DNA of 64,000 bases from Poecilobothrus nobilitatus (GCA_947095535.1 OX352774.1:175086200-175150199); one strand, 5' to 3'. Shown: positions 12,281-24,527, counted from the stretch's first letter. The notes: generated by a model not told the origin, from the letters alone. Translations and numbers: made by a program.

Positions 12281-12776
12281 ATCTAAATATAATAAAAGAC
12301 AAGTTGCTGCTGCTGAGTAGCGTGCCCTACTGTTGTGTTAAATGTTAATTTAACAAATGTTATACTATGAAAAGAAAGAAACGTACATCTGATATTTAGT
12401 CATATAACAGATAGAAAACAATAAATATTATAATGTTATGCTATGAAATGAAAGAAAAAACAAGGCAGTGTAGAAATCAAAGTTTTTAGAGGGTCGTATT
12501 TTTAAGTAGAACATTATAAAATTGCAATAATATTTTTATTTAAATTTTGCTAAGTAACATTTTCTTAATTTTTTAAAAATTTTGCCATAATATAGTACAA
12601 TTTTAGAATCAGAAGTTTAGCCCATAATATAGATATATGAATAAAAATATAGGTATACATATATTAGATTTATTATAGATTTATTAATTTTTATATAGGC
12701 AACAGTTATTTATATGAATGAATGGACGGTAAACATAAACGAACAAAAAAAAAATTCAGAATGTTCTATAGGTTAT
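12281..12776. repeat. Satellite monomer A4 (starts higher-order block 2)
   Basis: Type A, about 496 bp. It sits 2943 bp after its counterpart A2. Confidence 0.9.
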
Positions 12777-13457
12777 AATTTATATTTTTTAAATAGACCT
12801 GATGTATAAATTTAATATTTAAAAATAATAACAGAAAACAAAAAAAAAAAGTAAAATGTAATACTGCGAAGGAAAATAAAAACGAATAGAAAAAAAAGAG
12901 AACAAAAATGTTACTTTGATTGTTTTTAAATATTTTTAAAGAAAAAAAGAACTATTAAAATGTTATGATTTTGAAAGAAAAAAACATACGTCTGATATTT
13001 ACGTACCTACATAACAGATAGAAAAAGGAAAAACAAAAATGTTATGCTATGAAAAGAACGAAAAGTCCATCTGATATTGAGGTACATAACAGATAGAAAA
13101 AAAGAAATATCAAAATGTTATGCTATGAAAAGAAAGAAAAAACAAGGCAGTGTATAAATCAAAGTTTTTAAAGGTTCGGATTTTTAAGTAGAACATTATA
13201 AAATTGCAATAATATTTTTATTTAAATTTTGCTAAGTAACATTTTCTTAATTTTTTAAAAATTTTGCCATAATATAGTACAATTTTAGAATCAGAAGTTT
13301 AGCCCATAATATAGATATATGAATAAAAATATGGGTATACATATATTAGATTTATTATAGATTTATTAATTTTTATATAGGAACAGTTATTTATATGAAT
13401 GAATGGACGGTAAACATAAACGAACAAAAAAAAAATTCAGAATGTTCTATAGGTTAT
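12777..13457. repeat. Satellite monomer B4
   Basis: Type B, 681 bp. It shares B1-specific variants such as AATAGACCTGATG and is offset from B1 by about 2943 bp. Confidence 0.9.
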
Positions 13458-14125
13458 AATTTATATTTTTTAAATAGACTGATGTATAAATTTAATATTT
13501 AAAAAAAATAACAGAAAACAAAAAAAAAAAGTAAAATGTAATACTGCGAAGAAAAATAAAAACGAATAGAAAAAAAAGAGAACAAAAATGTTACTTTGAT
13601 TGTTTTTAAATATTTTTAAAGAAAAAAAGAACTATTAAAATGTTATGATTTTGAAAGAAAAAAACATACGTCTGATATTTACGTACCTACATAACAGATA
13701 GAAAAAGGAAAAAAAAAATGTTATGCTATGAAAAGAACGAAAAGTCCATCTGATATTGAGGTACATAACAGATAGAAAAAAAGAAATATCAAAATGTTAT
13801 GCTATGAAAAGAAAGAAAAAACAAGGCAGTGTATAAATCAAAGTTTTTAAAGGTTCGGATTTTTAAGTAGAATTTTATAAAATTGCAATAATATTTTTAT
13901 TTAAATTTTGCTAAGTAACATTTTCTTAATTTTTTAAAAATTTTGCCATAATATAGTACAATTTTAGAATCAGAAGTTTAGCCCATAATATAGATATATG
14001 AATAAAAATATGGGTATACATATATTAGATTTATTATTTTTTATATAGGCAACAGTTATTAATATGAATGAATGGACGGTAAACATAAACGAACAAAAAA
14101 AAATTCAAAATGTTCTATAGGTTTT
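13458..14125. repeat. Satellite monomer B5
   Basis: Type B, 668 bp, with small deletions near 14030 and more substitutions than inner monomers. Confidence 0.9.
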
Positions 14126-14690
14126 AATTTATATTTTTTAAATAGACTGATGTATAAATTTATTATTTAAAAAAAAATAACAGAAAACAAAAAGTAAAAT
14201 GTAATACTGCGAAGAAAAATAAAAACGAATAGAAAAAAAAGAGAACAAAAATGTTACTTTGATTGTTTTTAAATATTTTTAAAGAAAAAAAGAACTATTA
14301 AAATGTTATGATTTTAAAAAAAAAAAACATACGTCTGATATTTACGTACCTACATAACAGATAGAAAAAGGAAAAAAAAAAATGTTATGCTATGAAAAGA
14401 ACGAAAAGTCCATCTGATATTGAGGTACATAACAGATAGAAAAAAAGAAATATCAAAATGTTATGCTATAAAAAGAATGAAAAAACAAGGCAGTGCATAA
14501 ATCAAAGTTTTTAAAGAGTTGCATTTTTAAGTAGAAATTATAAAAAAATAAAGCGGTGCGTAAAACCAAAGCTTTTAAAGGAGCGCAATTTAAATTATAA
14601 AATCACAATTTTCAATTAAATTTTGAATGTGTAACATTTTCTTAATTTTATGCTTCTCTTATGATTTTTATTTTCTAAAACTTCAACATT
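14126..14690. repeat. Satellite monomer B6, degenerate end copy
   Basis: Starts as a good B monomer. After CAGTG (14481) it becomes increasingly diverged and contains a second weak copy of the anchor block (GCGGTGCGTAAAACCAAAGC near 14552). The array fades out here. Confidence 0.8.
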
Positions 14691-15274
14691 ATATGCACAG
14701 CCAATTTTTATTGTTACATAAAAGGTGCGTAAAACTTACGGTGTGAAGATTTTGTAGAGAAAGCGATAGATAAAGAGACAGAATATTATTACGGATACAG
14801 TAAAAATTTGTTTGAAAAATATAACAAAGAAAGTTTTGAAGCATTTGCTATGGCAACCATAGAAAAATATAACAAGTGTACTATATATTATAATTAGGTA
14901 AATGCATCAGATCAGTGTAGTTTAGTTTCAAAATTATAAAGTTTGATACTGTATTTTTTTCGAAGCGAAAATTTTTGTTACTATTGGCAAAAATTTATTT
15001 ACCATTGGTTTTTAATCCAACCTTTGGTTTTTTAATCCAAAGCTTGACAAAGAAATTTACAAGAGATGAGATTTATTAAATAATCATTTTTATTACATTT
15101 TTGAAAGAAACTACTTCACAGCATCATTGAGGTTTTTCATTATTTAAAACACTTTAGCAATAAATTTTACATTTATCAATATCTAAATATAATACATATA
15201 AGTATTTGAATAAATTTACTAAAATTAAATTGTTCATAAAACTGAGGAAACTTTCACAAAAGCTATATTTTTCT
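14691..15274. other. Unique-looking AT-rich DNA between satellite and helitron-like end
   Basis: Contains a short direct repeat of TTGGTTTTT(T)AATCCAA (about 15005 and 15023) and a small CTATGG/CCATAG hairpin near 14848. No coding frame is apparent. Confidence 0.5.
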
Positions 15275-15309
15275 ACTTATACCCGTCGTATGACGGGCTT
15301 TTTTACTAG
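15275..15309 (+). mobile_element. Helitron-like 3' terminus: GC hairpin plus CTAG
   Basis: A perfect six-base stem CCCGTC/GACGGG (15282-15287 and 15292-15297) with loop GTAT is followed eight bases later by CTAG (15306-15309) and then T. A GC hairpin just before a CTRR end inserted before T is the known 3' signature of Helitrons. It stands out as a GC island in AT-rich DNA. Similar ACCCGT-type ends accompany GTCC-core repeats of flies. Which element it terminates is inference. Confidence 0.5.
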
Positions 15310-18300
15310 TATATAATAATACATATATAATATTCATATTTTTTGGTAATACATTTCAAATTGAATCCATGAGTTATTAATTTTCAATCTTTTTAAATAT
15401 TTTCCAAAATTTTCCATTATATCCAAATAACACTCACTATAATAATTCAATGTATTGTACATATATACATATATAAATTTAATTTTCTTTTCATATGCGT
15501 ATATATAAAAAAGTACCGAATTTATCAATAATTAATTTTGTAATCCTTTCGATTTACTATATTTTTTTTTTTGGTATAAATAATAATAAATAATCATATT
15601 TTATTCCATTTTCGTAAAGTAAATACAAACAAAAAATATTAAAATGTAACCATTTAAGAAAGTATAAAACAAAAAAATAACATAAATGTATTTTCTTTGC
15701 AACTTATAAGAGCACAGGACTTTCAATTTATTCCTTTTAATATAAATATATGTACATATACTATTCAGTGTATATGAACGCAATGTAAAAGTAACGCATG
15801 CAATGGAATTACAAAAGGAATTACAAAATATAAAAAATAAATGATGTGGAGTAGTTCTTCAAAAAAAAGGACGAAAAGCTTCCATAAATCAAAAAAGCTG
15901 ATTTTAGTAAAATTGCATGTTAAAAATCTCAATTATTAAGCCTTAAAAATTTCTTTTTACTTCCTTAGCGAACATTTTCTTATACTCTTCTTATTTTCTT
16001 GTTGCTCTTTCAATAATATTTGTTGCTTATTATGGGGTCAATAATAATAAACAATTTGCAGCGGAAACAAGCCTATAGAACAAATAAATTTAAGATTTTC
16101 ATTCATATTTATATAGAAAATTTTTGTTTAAGGTGAGTGTAAATTCTAGAAAGGTGATATGGATATGTGTGTGGATAAGCATGAAAAGTCATTTATGATT
16201 GTGACATTTATGACAATTAAGACTCAGTACTCAATTGTTACCTTACAGATATAATGCATATAATAGTAATATTGAAAGAAGAAGCAAAAGAAGATCAGTT
16301 TAAGAAAAAGAGAAATAAAAATCTGTACATAAAGTAATATTACTCAGGTCGACATCACTGAATAGACCAAAAAGGAAAAGAAAAAGTAAAGAAAACATTT
16401 TTTTTATTTTTTAATGCAACGGATACATTTAATTTAATTATCATTAAAAATATTTCATTTTAACACAGTTTTACATCGGTTCCATTTTTTCTTTTGAATC
16501 ATTTCCCTTAAAATGATTATTGAATACACCATTTAATTAAAAGAAAAACGTGAATCTACAATATCACTTTGATTAATCCAATTAATATTGGTTTTTATAA
16601 GGATCCTTTTTTATAAGCGTTGGCAGATCATTTGATGGATAACATTCTTCGTATTCGTATTTTCAAGGAATATATTACAATTTTCATATATAGAGTCTTT
16701 ATGGAGATTCAATTATTATTCCACTCCATTTTGTCAAAGTTATATCATTGTCATTTTTCACACAGGTATATCCACTTTTTGAAATTACTTGATTTCATCA
16801 GTAGTATACTACTTTAATTTATTTTAACATTATGATTATATAAAATAAACCTCAAAGCTAATAAAAAATTCACAAAATCATGAAAATCAAAATAAAAAAA
16901 AAAGAAGTAAAACGAAAGGTATGTAGAGAAACATTGTACATAATATAAAAAATATATAAAACACAGTAAAAATTTATTAAAGTAAAACAACAAAAAAAAA
17001 AAATTTAAATTATTATCCTTGAAGGCTATAAATCCAATATATATACTACATACATGTATATTTATATACCCCATTATAGAAAGGAATTCATTAAAAATTC
17101 TTTGACATACAAAACAAAACAAAAAATAAAAAAAAATTATTTTTTTTTTAACAGAAAAATAAACGAAGTTATTATATGGTAAAAACAGTAAATATTTACT
17201 AAAGAAAATTGTTATAATTTTCCAGAATATTTAAAGAGCTAATAACAAACAACATAAGGTCTTCTCATAACTATGCTAACTAACTATATACTATATATAT
17301 TTTACTACTGTACCGGTTGTTACCAATGATTATGTTTGTTGTGTGCAATTTACAAAAAGTAAACATTTATAAACAAACAAATAAGCAAACAGAGTTAATA
17401 AAAAATAAGAAAAAAAAAAACAAAAAAAAATAGAATCACTCAACAACCATAAACAGGAATAACTGCCTATAGTAGCAATATTTATTATTATTTCTGCTCT
17501 TCATTAAAAAAAAAAAAAAGTATTTATAAAAAAACAAAAAAAAAACGAAAAATTAAGGTAAGAAAATTTAATCGTTTTTTAGTTAACAGTCAATTTAACT
17601 TAACCGAATCCCTAAAGGAGCATGGGATCAAAGTAACTTAATTGATTTCTTTGATTAGCAAAAAAAAAAAAAACAAAATCTTTTATTCATAACGTTGATG
17701 TCCTTCTTATACTATTCAGATGTTTTTTTAAAAAAAAAATTTTTTTTAACAAGAATTCCATTACAGTAGTAGTAGTGGACATCCTTCGTTTATAAACAAC
17801 AAAAAATTTTTATATTATGTAGGAGGTTTTTAAAAGTACATAAAAACTTCTGTTTCGTAGTAAAAAAAAAAAATATGTGGAAAAAAAAAGGGTGAACAAA
17901 ATTATTAAAAAATATCATTATATCTATAGGTATACATACATGTATATGTTTGACAGTCAAATTAAATAAAAACCCTAAAAACCCAAAAATCAATATTAAT
18001 TATCTATCAAATTCTCAATAAATGGTCTAAACTATTTAAATAATCATTACATCTACCTTTTAAAAAAGTTTTAAGACACCATTTAAAACGCTGCATTTTG
18101 GCGGTCATATTTAAACTATAAGAATTTGCCATTATTTACTTTTAAAAATTGTTTAACAGAAAATCCATAAGAATGTTTCCGCTTTTTTTCGCGAACAAAT
18201 CATATATGCTGTATAGGATTCAATCAATTTGAGATCGATCAAACTTTTCACTATCTCATATATCAATCTACAGATTATAGAAATTTTTCTCGCGTATGTT

Positions 18301-18548
18301 AAGAAAGCGTTTACTCAATGTGTCATCTTTATAACACCAGCGTTAACAACCTAACACTAACTCAAATTTTATGCTCGCATGATTAACTCCCATGGTCTAC
18401 ATGGTTAGTCTATTAGCATTGTAATTTAACCGCATGCCTTTCCAATACTTAAACAATAGTAAATTGCTTTTTATCTATTAGATTTTTAGTTTCTAATCGT
18501 CATTTAACTTCACTTAATTTCAAAGTTGAAGGTTTGCCATTTATAAAA
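15310..18548. other. AT-rich stretch without recognisable gene
   Basis: ORFs at 15334-15528, 15601-15783, 16620-16817, 16814-17122 and 17790-17993 are low-complexity (F, Y, I, K, N) with no motif. From about 18070 the sequence is more complex and may contain a decayed repeat I cannot name. Confidence 0.5.
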
Positions 18549-19295
18549 ATGGAGTCGTATACATTACAACAACGTGTTGAAATTATTGAATTATTTTATG
18601 AAAATGGTCGTTCTGTAAGAAAAGTATTTCGCAAATTATGCGATATTTATGGTCGACATAATCATCCAACTGAGCAACAAATTGGTAATATTGTGCGGGA
18701 ATTTCAACAAACTGGTGCAGTATACAAGATCGAGAAAGACATCAGTATACTCGTGCCGACCGTTCACAAGAAAATATTGCTTTAGTGAGTGGTAGTGTTA
18801 CAACTGGCTCCACCATCTCATTTTCACATTTTGAGATCGTTGGCTACGTTAATAAACAAAACTGCCATATTTGAGGAGAAGAAAACCCTCGCGTGATCCA
18901 AGAGAAGCCAACGATTTTCACAAAGATTGACAAAGAGTCACTGTTTGGTGTGCTTTGTGGTCTGGTGTTGTGATTGGTCCGTACTTTTTCAAAAATGATG
19001 CTGGAAGAGCCATAACCTTTAACGATACCAGATATCGCGACATGATCTCAACTTTTTTATGGCCAAAACTGGAAAATATTGATACTGAGGACATTGTGTT
19101 TCAACAATATGGGACTACGTGTCATACAGCCAGAGAAATACTGCAATTACTAAAAACAAAGTTTACAGACCGTGTTATTTCCAAATTCGGTGATGTGAAT
19201 TGGCCTTCACGATCCTGCGATTTGACACTGTTAGACTTCTTTCTCTGGAGCTATGTGAACGTCCCCCTAGACAAATTATCAAAACGCAACTTGAT
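18549..19295 (+). pseudogene. Decayed DD41D Tc1/mariner transposase, copy 1
   Basis: The DNA-binding start is present from ATG 18549: MESYTLQQRVEIIELFYENG, then a helix-turn-helix region up to about VREFQQTGAVYK. A frameshift follows near 18730, and most of the linker and the first catalytic segment are deleted. A VNKQNC block with a stop resumes near 18850. A long frame from about 18955 then carries WSGVVIGPYFF, the second catalytic block and CDLTLLDFFLW. The second catalytic residue is changed (FQQYGTTCHTA where the family has QQDG), with 41 residues from that position to the D of LLDFF. The 41-residue spacing and the CDLTxLD(F/Y)FLW motif fit the DD41D (rosa/visitor) group of Tc1/mariner. 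It would have catalysed cut-and-paste transposition and is now inactive. No terminal repeats were recognised. Confidence 0.85.
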
Positions 19296-19395
19296 ATTGT
19301 ATCCAACTCTAAAGTGTATTCTACTTAGATTTTTACATACATATTCCAACAAGAAAACAAAAACGCGAAATAAAGTAACATTTTTTTTTAATTAA

Positions 19396-20433
19396 AATTG
19401 TTGTTTTAGTTTTGCATTTGTGTCCTCTGGTGGGGCTATTTGCCAATATATATCATATTTATTATATACCGTTGAAAATAGTGTAAACAATACTTTCTAA
19501 CTGTATAATAATAGATATAGAGTGTCTTGGAAAATTTCACATGTATAGTGATTTTTCTTTTAAAAGTTGGAATTTTTTTTTTAAAATTCCCACTTTAAAC
19601 TGCAATAATTCAGAATCGGTAGTACCGATTGAGAAGATGTATATTAACGATAGTATTATGCTTTACAATATTGTAGAAAATGGTTCCAGTTTATTATCTT
19701 ATGGCGAAAATATAACGGTCTAATTAAAATAGTACAAAGTGTTAAAAAAATGTTGTAATGCATTTTTCCGCCGCTAGATGACAAACCCGCCACTAATGGC
19801 TATTATATTCGTAACCGTCATATCATAAAGTACCGTTATGTGATGACGTCATTTTAAAAGCTCGACCGACCTATATGAAAGTATACCCCACTAGTTCATG
19901 ATGTTATCTTGACAAAAAATACCAAGAAAATAAATAATCGTTTTGAGATAAAATCTAGAAATAAAATTATATTTTTTGCACACATATCATTTGCACAAAA
20001 ACAAAAAGCACGAATCTTAAAAACCAAAATCTCAACAAGTACTTTTCTTCGAGGTTATTTTTTAACAAATAGTGCAACTCCAAAAAAAAAAAATCAAAGG
20101 TGCATATTATATGAATGATATAATAATTTAATAGTATCCAGACAGGATGTTTAAGAAAAAAAAAATTTGTTTTGTAGTTTTAATATATAAATAGACATAT
20201 ACAATTCAATATAGACAGATACTTTTGTAGACAATATATTAAATATAACGAAATTATTTGAATACTATAAAACAAAAATAGAATTTATATGATTTTTTTT
20301 CAGAAATTCAAAACCACATTTGCACAATGAAAATCACAGCAATCAATCAGAAAATCACAGATTATTTTTGCATTGTAAATTTTATTTTATGTCTGAATAT
20401 CCTTTTCGTTCATAATTATATTTATTAAATAAA
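19396..20433. other. AT-rich stretch with a GC-richer patch
   Basis: The patch at about 19765-19880 (CCGCCGCTAGATGAC, ACCGTTATGTGATGACGTCA) is markedly GC-richer than its flanks and includes the palindrome TGACGTCA. It may be a transposon fragment. The ORFs at 19541-19723 and 19909-20118 are not recognised. Confidence 0.4.
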
Positions 20434-20569
20434 GTATACATCTTTAATAATTTATGGATGGGTACAAACATATGACGGCAATTGCCGCAATTCTTATTTT
20501 ACAATCAATTAAGAAATATATGTTATTAATTGCGGCCATTCCAGTTATTAATTTATTAAAGATGTGTAC
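20434..20569. repeat. Inverted repeat of about 135 bp
   Basis: GTATACATCTTTAATAATTT at 20434 pairs with AATTTATTAAAGATGTGTAC ending at 20569. A second inner pair, GCCGCAATT (about 20484) with AATTGCGGC (20527), is nested inside. It is a fold-back structure, perhaps a decayed MITE. Confidence 0.65.
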
Positions 20570-22502
20570 CTGTTTGCTAGCAAAATAGCGACGATCGCCA
20601 TCATAAATGTTTTTATATAGAAAAAATTATTATAGAAGATTTTTTCAGTACACCTTATGAAAATTTAACGAAGTCGAACGAATATGTGTTTATACTTATT
20701 TCTCCATCATTTCCAGATTTTTAATTATTCGAGATTTTTTTTTGTCTATGAGTTTTTTATTTGTCTTATGGGGCTACCTAAAATACATATTACGTTTCGA
20801 AATCTAAACCTGTACAACATATATTTGTTTTATTTGGTTTTGTTAATAACAGCTGAGATAAAACTGCAGTTAGTTACTTTTTAATTTATTTAATAAAAGT
20901 TAATTTTAAAAATAAATATTTTGGCCATTTTACATTCAAATGTAATCCAGTCAGATTCATACAATTCATATTTTAATTTTTTTTTTAACGGAAACTTTTT
21001 AAAATGTTAAATAACTAAATTACAAGCAGATACTTTTTTTATAAGCAAAATCATGGGCCCAAAAACTACAATTTACATTTGAATATTTTATTTTTCCAAA
21101 TATTGTATCTTTGTACTAAAATTATGTGTTTAAGATTTGAACTGTTTGAATACAGGTTAACACACATATATATTATGTACTGTTAATATTTAACATTAAA
21201 CTCTTCTCAATGGACTGACATAAAATTCAAGTGGGATATATAACAATATTTATTTATAAAAATATATTTTACATTTTACAAATTACATTTAACATTTGAA
21301 AAGGAAAATTTCTTTTAAAGTATAATTATTAGTTTCATGTTGTCTATTATAATATAAGTTAATTCTTTTCGGAAGTTCATTTAAATAAGAAAGAAAAAAA
21401 AAAAATTCTTAAAAAAATATTATTTTATCGAAAATGATAACAAAGTAATTTGATTATAATATACTTAACCTATATATTTTAGAATTTACAATAGTTATAT
21501 TCATAATATATTTTGGTTTAGAGAATTAACGTACACTAAAAACTATTTTTAACATTCATTGTTATATAAATTAAATCAGGACATTTTAAAGTGTTTGTTA
21601 TAAGACATCATAATAAAAATATGAAAAATATTTTTAAATAATTTAAATAATAATTATATCAAAACGGAACCCTTTTACCTTTTTTCATTTCATTTTAATT
21701 TTGCTGCCCGTCTTTTCTAACTCTTTCTATCTTCAATTTCAATATTAATAATTATTATTAAAATATTAACCCTTTTATAAAATTTATTAAAAAAAAAAAA
21801 AAATAAACAAAAAATTAAAACCGTGTATTACTTAATGTTTGTTAATAGTCAATTTCCCGCCACTTAAACATATCATCATTGCCACAAATGCAATGAAAGT
21901 ATTTCCCGTTAGAATATTACAAAAATAAAACTAGGTATTTAAAAATATAAATCTTAAGATGCAACCAAATATGAAAATTAACGTATAACATGGATAATAA
22001 TAAACCGAATTGGCTGTTAACAAGAAAAAACAAAAAAAAAAAAAACGAAATAAAAAAAAATCTTTAGGGAATATAATAAAGGATCTTAATATTGAAAATT
22101 AAAATTATAATTCTTTAACTGATGATATTTTTCATATGATGCGATGTTTTTTGTTTTTAAATTCTAGGACCAATAACGAATACTTTTATTATAAATGAGT
22201 ATTGCTTAAGTCCTTAAGATTATCTCACCGTTTATTTACATATATGTAAACTGTATATATGTAATATATTATGATGTACATAATATATTAATTTCCGTTT
22301 ATTTTTATAATTTTAGCTTTAATATAATGATGTCTTATGAAATGATAATAACAATAGAATATGACTAGTAGATTTATTTTTTATATTAAACAGTTAAAGA
22401 ATTAAATTCAAGAGCAGTGATAATGATAATGTTTTTAAGTACAACAAACAGAAACAAATATTATATTGAATTGTATATCGCTTCATATTTTTTTAATATT
22501 TT
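20570..22502. other. AT-rich stretch without recognisable gene
   Basis: Long A/T runs and no plausible coding frame. The ORF at 20684-20884 has no motif. Confidence 0.55.
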
Positions 22503-22567
22503 GACTGTTCAAGAATTGAAGAGTAATTCTATGTTTTCATAGAGTGTAACTCTATAATTATTCTTGT
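22503..22567. repeat. Imperfect hairpin
   Basis: Paired blocks CAAGAAT/ATTCTTG, AGAGT/ACTCT and TCTATG/CATAGA are arranged around a TTTT loop. The stem is interrupted by small bulges. Confidence 0.5.
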
Positions 22568-22728
22568 TAACCTAATCGGTGTATATAAGTAGTGAAATTT
22601 ATTATTCAATTACATATTATTGTTTCTGTGAAAATTATAATTAGGTTTCTTCTTCTTCCAATATTACATTAATCTGTAGCCAAGTTTATAGACCAGGTCT
22701 ATTCGACCATATTTATTTTATAGCTCAA

Positions 22729-22786
22729 GATACAGCAGACATCAGATACTTAATTTTTTTTATAAGTATCTAATGTCTGATGTATC
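22729..22786. repeat. 24-bp hairpin with 10-nt loop, pre-miRNA-sized
   Basis: The left arm GATACAGCAGACATCAGATA+CTTA (22729-22752) pairs with the right arm (22763-22786) at 22 of 24 positions. The loop is A, eight T, A. If transcribed from the minus strand, one of the two mismatches becomes a G-U wobble. Size and pairing are those of a pre-miRNA stem, but a small fold-back transposon remnant would look the same. Confidence 0.7.
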
Positions 22787-24527
22787 CCATATTTTATTTT
22801 AGAACGGAAAAAATAAAAGTAATGGCAGAACCATATTTAGTATCATGTCATGATGTTTCATCAGAATATGAGGGGGAAATTATTTTTCATTGTGAAGTTT
22901 CATTAGAAGATAAGATGTCATATTGAGGGATGTTGATAATATAAAAATCAACCAATTTGCTAAAAGCATATTCATCATGTTTATAAATGCAAAAATTATA
23001 AATTATAAATATGGTTTCCCATACATTAAAATTTTCAAAATTAAGTAATTGCTTCAATAAAAGTAAAAAAATTGTGTTAATTTTCTTCAATCATATGATT
23101 TAACATTTCCATTAAGAAATCACATCTCTACTATTCAAATAAAATCGGACATAATATGCAACAATCAATACCAGCAAAAAAAAATATAAAGCCCATCCTA
23201 ACCTAAGCCAACGATAACAATCGGATTTGACCAATGTTGATCAATCAAATCAAAAATAAACAAAGTTATAATGATGAAGGCAACTCTAATAAACAACAAA
23301 GGATTTTTAACCTCAAAATTCAAGTTAAAGAACGACATAAATAAAGAATTTAAAAAATAATAGAAGAATCTAGTGCAAATTACACTAACTTAAAGTTTAT
23401 TCAAGAGGAGTGAAAAAAATACGTTTTTTACACTTCGTAATTCTTGCACTAACCCTCAATAGAATAAGACAGAGCAATGCTAATTTATTTGTTTAATTCA
23501 AACACCTCCTAGCCTGCCTCCATACAATTTGCCTGCCTCCACTGTACTTGTCCTCTACTATTAAAATATAAATTCGTAAGACCAAGTATTTCAAGTATTA
23601 AGCATCCTCCGGGATAATAACCATTAATAATATAATTTTTTCCTAAATTTAAAAAGCACCCTTCTAATAGGAACTTATTATGCTACATTTCAGTTTAAAA
23701 ATTGTGCTTAAATAATACATAAATATTAGGTTTAATGTTAAGGGTATGTGTCACAAACAGCTCATTTGAGAAAAAACTTATTGCATACTGTATTAATTTC
23801 TGTTGAGCTCTTTAATATTAATTTTTTTTATTTACTCCCATTACTTCTTTTCTTTCTATTTTCTTTTTGTTTTTAATAAAAATTGTTATTTTTAATTTTA
23901 CATTATAGTCGTAACAAAAATATAAAGATGAGATAATGGATGAATTTTTCTTAATTTCTGAATATCAAAAACAACTGAAAATGAAAAATCAAAAGTAAAA
24001 CATCCCCGATGTACATATAATATGTATACAATGTGCAGAACAATCTAAGAGTACAATTTTATTTTACCTATTGCTATAACTCATATAGAAAATAAAAGTA
24101 TGTGATACCTAAGATAGGAAACGAAAATATGAAAAAAATGTTGTTGATGTGACAATGAAGTGATGACGGATGCTTAATTTTTTGTAAATAATTTTCATCC
24201 ATTCCAGAATTTATCCAGAAAAAATGTCGCTAATGTAAATTAAAAAAAAAAAAAATGGAAATAAGAAAAATATGTCTGCAAAAAAAGGGCTAAAAAAAAC
24301 TCTTAAAACACTTCCTAATATTAATTTCTGTACATAAATAAATGCTAGACTATAAAAAACGATTGAAAAGATAATGAAGAGATTCAAAGGATCCTTAATG
24401 TAAAAATTGGGTACGATGTATGTTATTGGAAAAAATTAAAGTTAATTGAAAGTTAGATATTAAACTTAAAGGAAAATTTTAAATCGTTTGTTGATAATGT
24501 ACTTAATTATATGCTATAACCAGAAAA
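22787..24527. other. AT-rich stretch without recognisable gene
   Basis: Contains a weak two-part inverted repeat at 23371-23456 (TAGTGCAA...TTGCACTA) and the minus-strand ORF 22887-23090, which has no motif. Confidence 0.5.

Larger units (their letters stand above)
8841..14690. repeat. Satellite array, ten monomers with A/B higher-order structure
   Basis: Ten tandem copies share a common block that begins at the CAAGGCAGTG anchor and runs to TTCTATAGGTTAT. The anchor CAGTG lies at 9021, 9523, 10205, 10885, 11566, 12068, 12466, 13148, 13827 and 14481, giving steps of 502, 682, 680, 681, 502, 398, 682, 679 and 654 bp. Type A monomers (about 500 bp) start with a GCTGCTGCTGAGTAGCGTGC header. Type B monomers (about 680 bp) carry a longer 5' part with extra copies of a short sub-module. 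Anchors 9523 to 12466, 10205 to 13148 and 10885 to 13827 are 2942-2943 bp apart, so the blocks A-B-B-B are duplicated. Monomers are nearly identical inside and degrade at the right edge, as expected from unequal exchange. No coding potential is apparent. Confidence 0.95.

Noticed and set aside
8841..14690. CRISPR-like array
   Set aside because: The repeats are 500-680 bp and contiguous with no unique spacers, so this is a satellite.
15282..15305. Rho-independent terminator (GC hairpin plus T run)
   Set aside because: The sequence is eukaryotic; the hairpin followed by CTAG fits a helitron-type end better.
22887..23090. 67-codon minus-strand frame
   Set aside because: No motif and no splice context; chance cannot be excluded.
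23371..23456. miRNA-like hairpin with TAGTGCAA/TTGCACTA arms
   Set aside because: Outer and inner stems are separated by a very asymmetric loop of about 26 nt against 3 nt, which is not a Drosha/Dicer-type stem.
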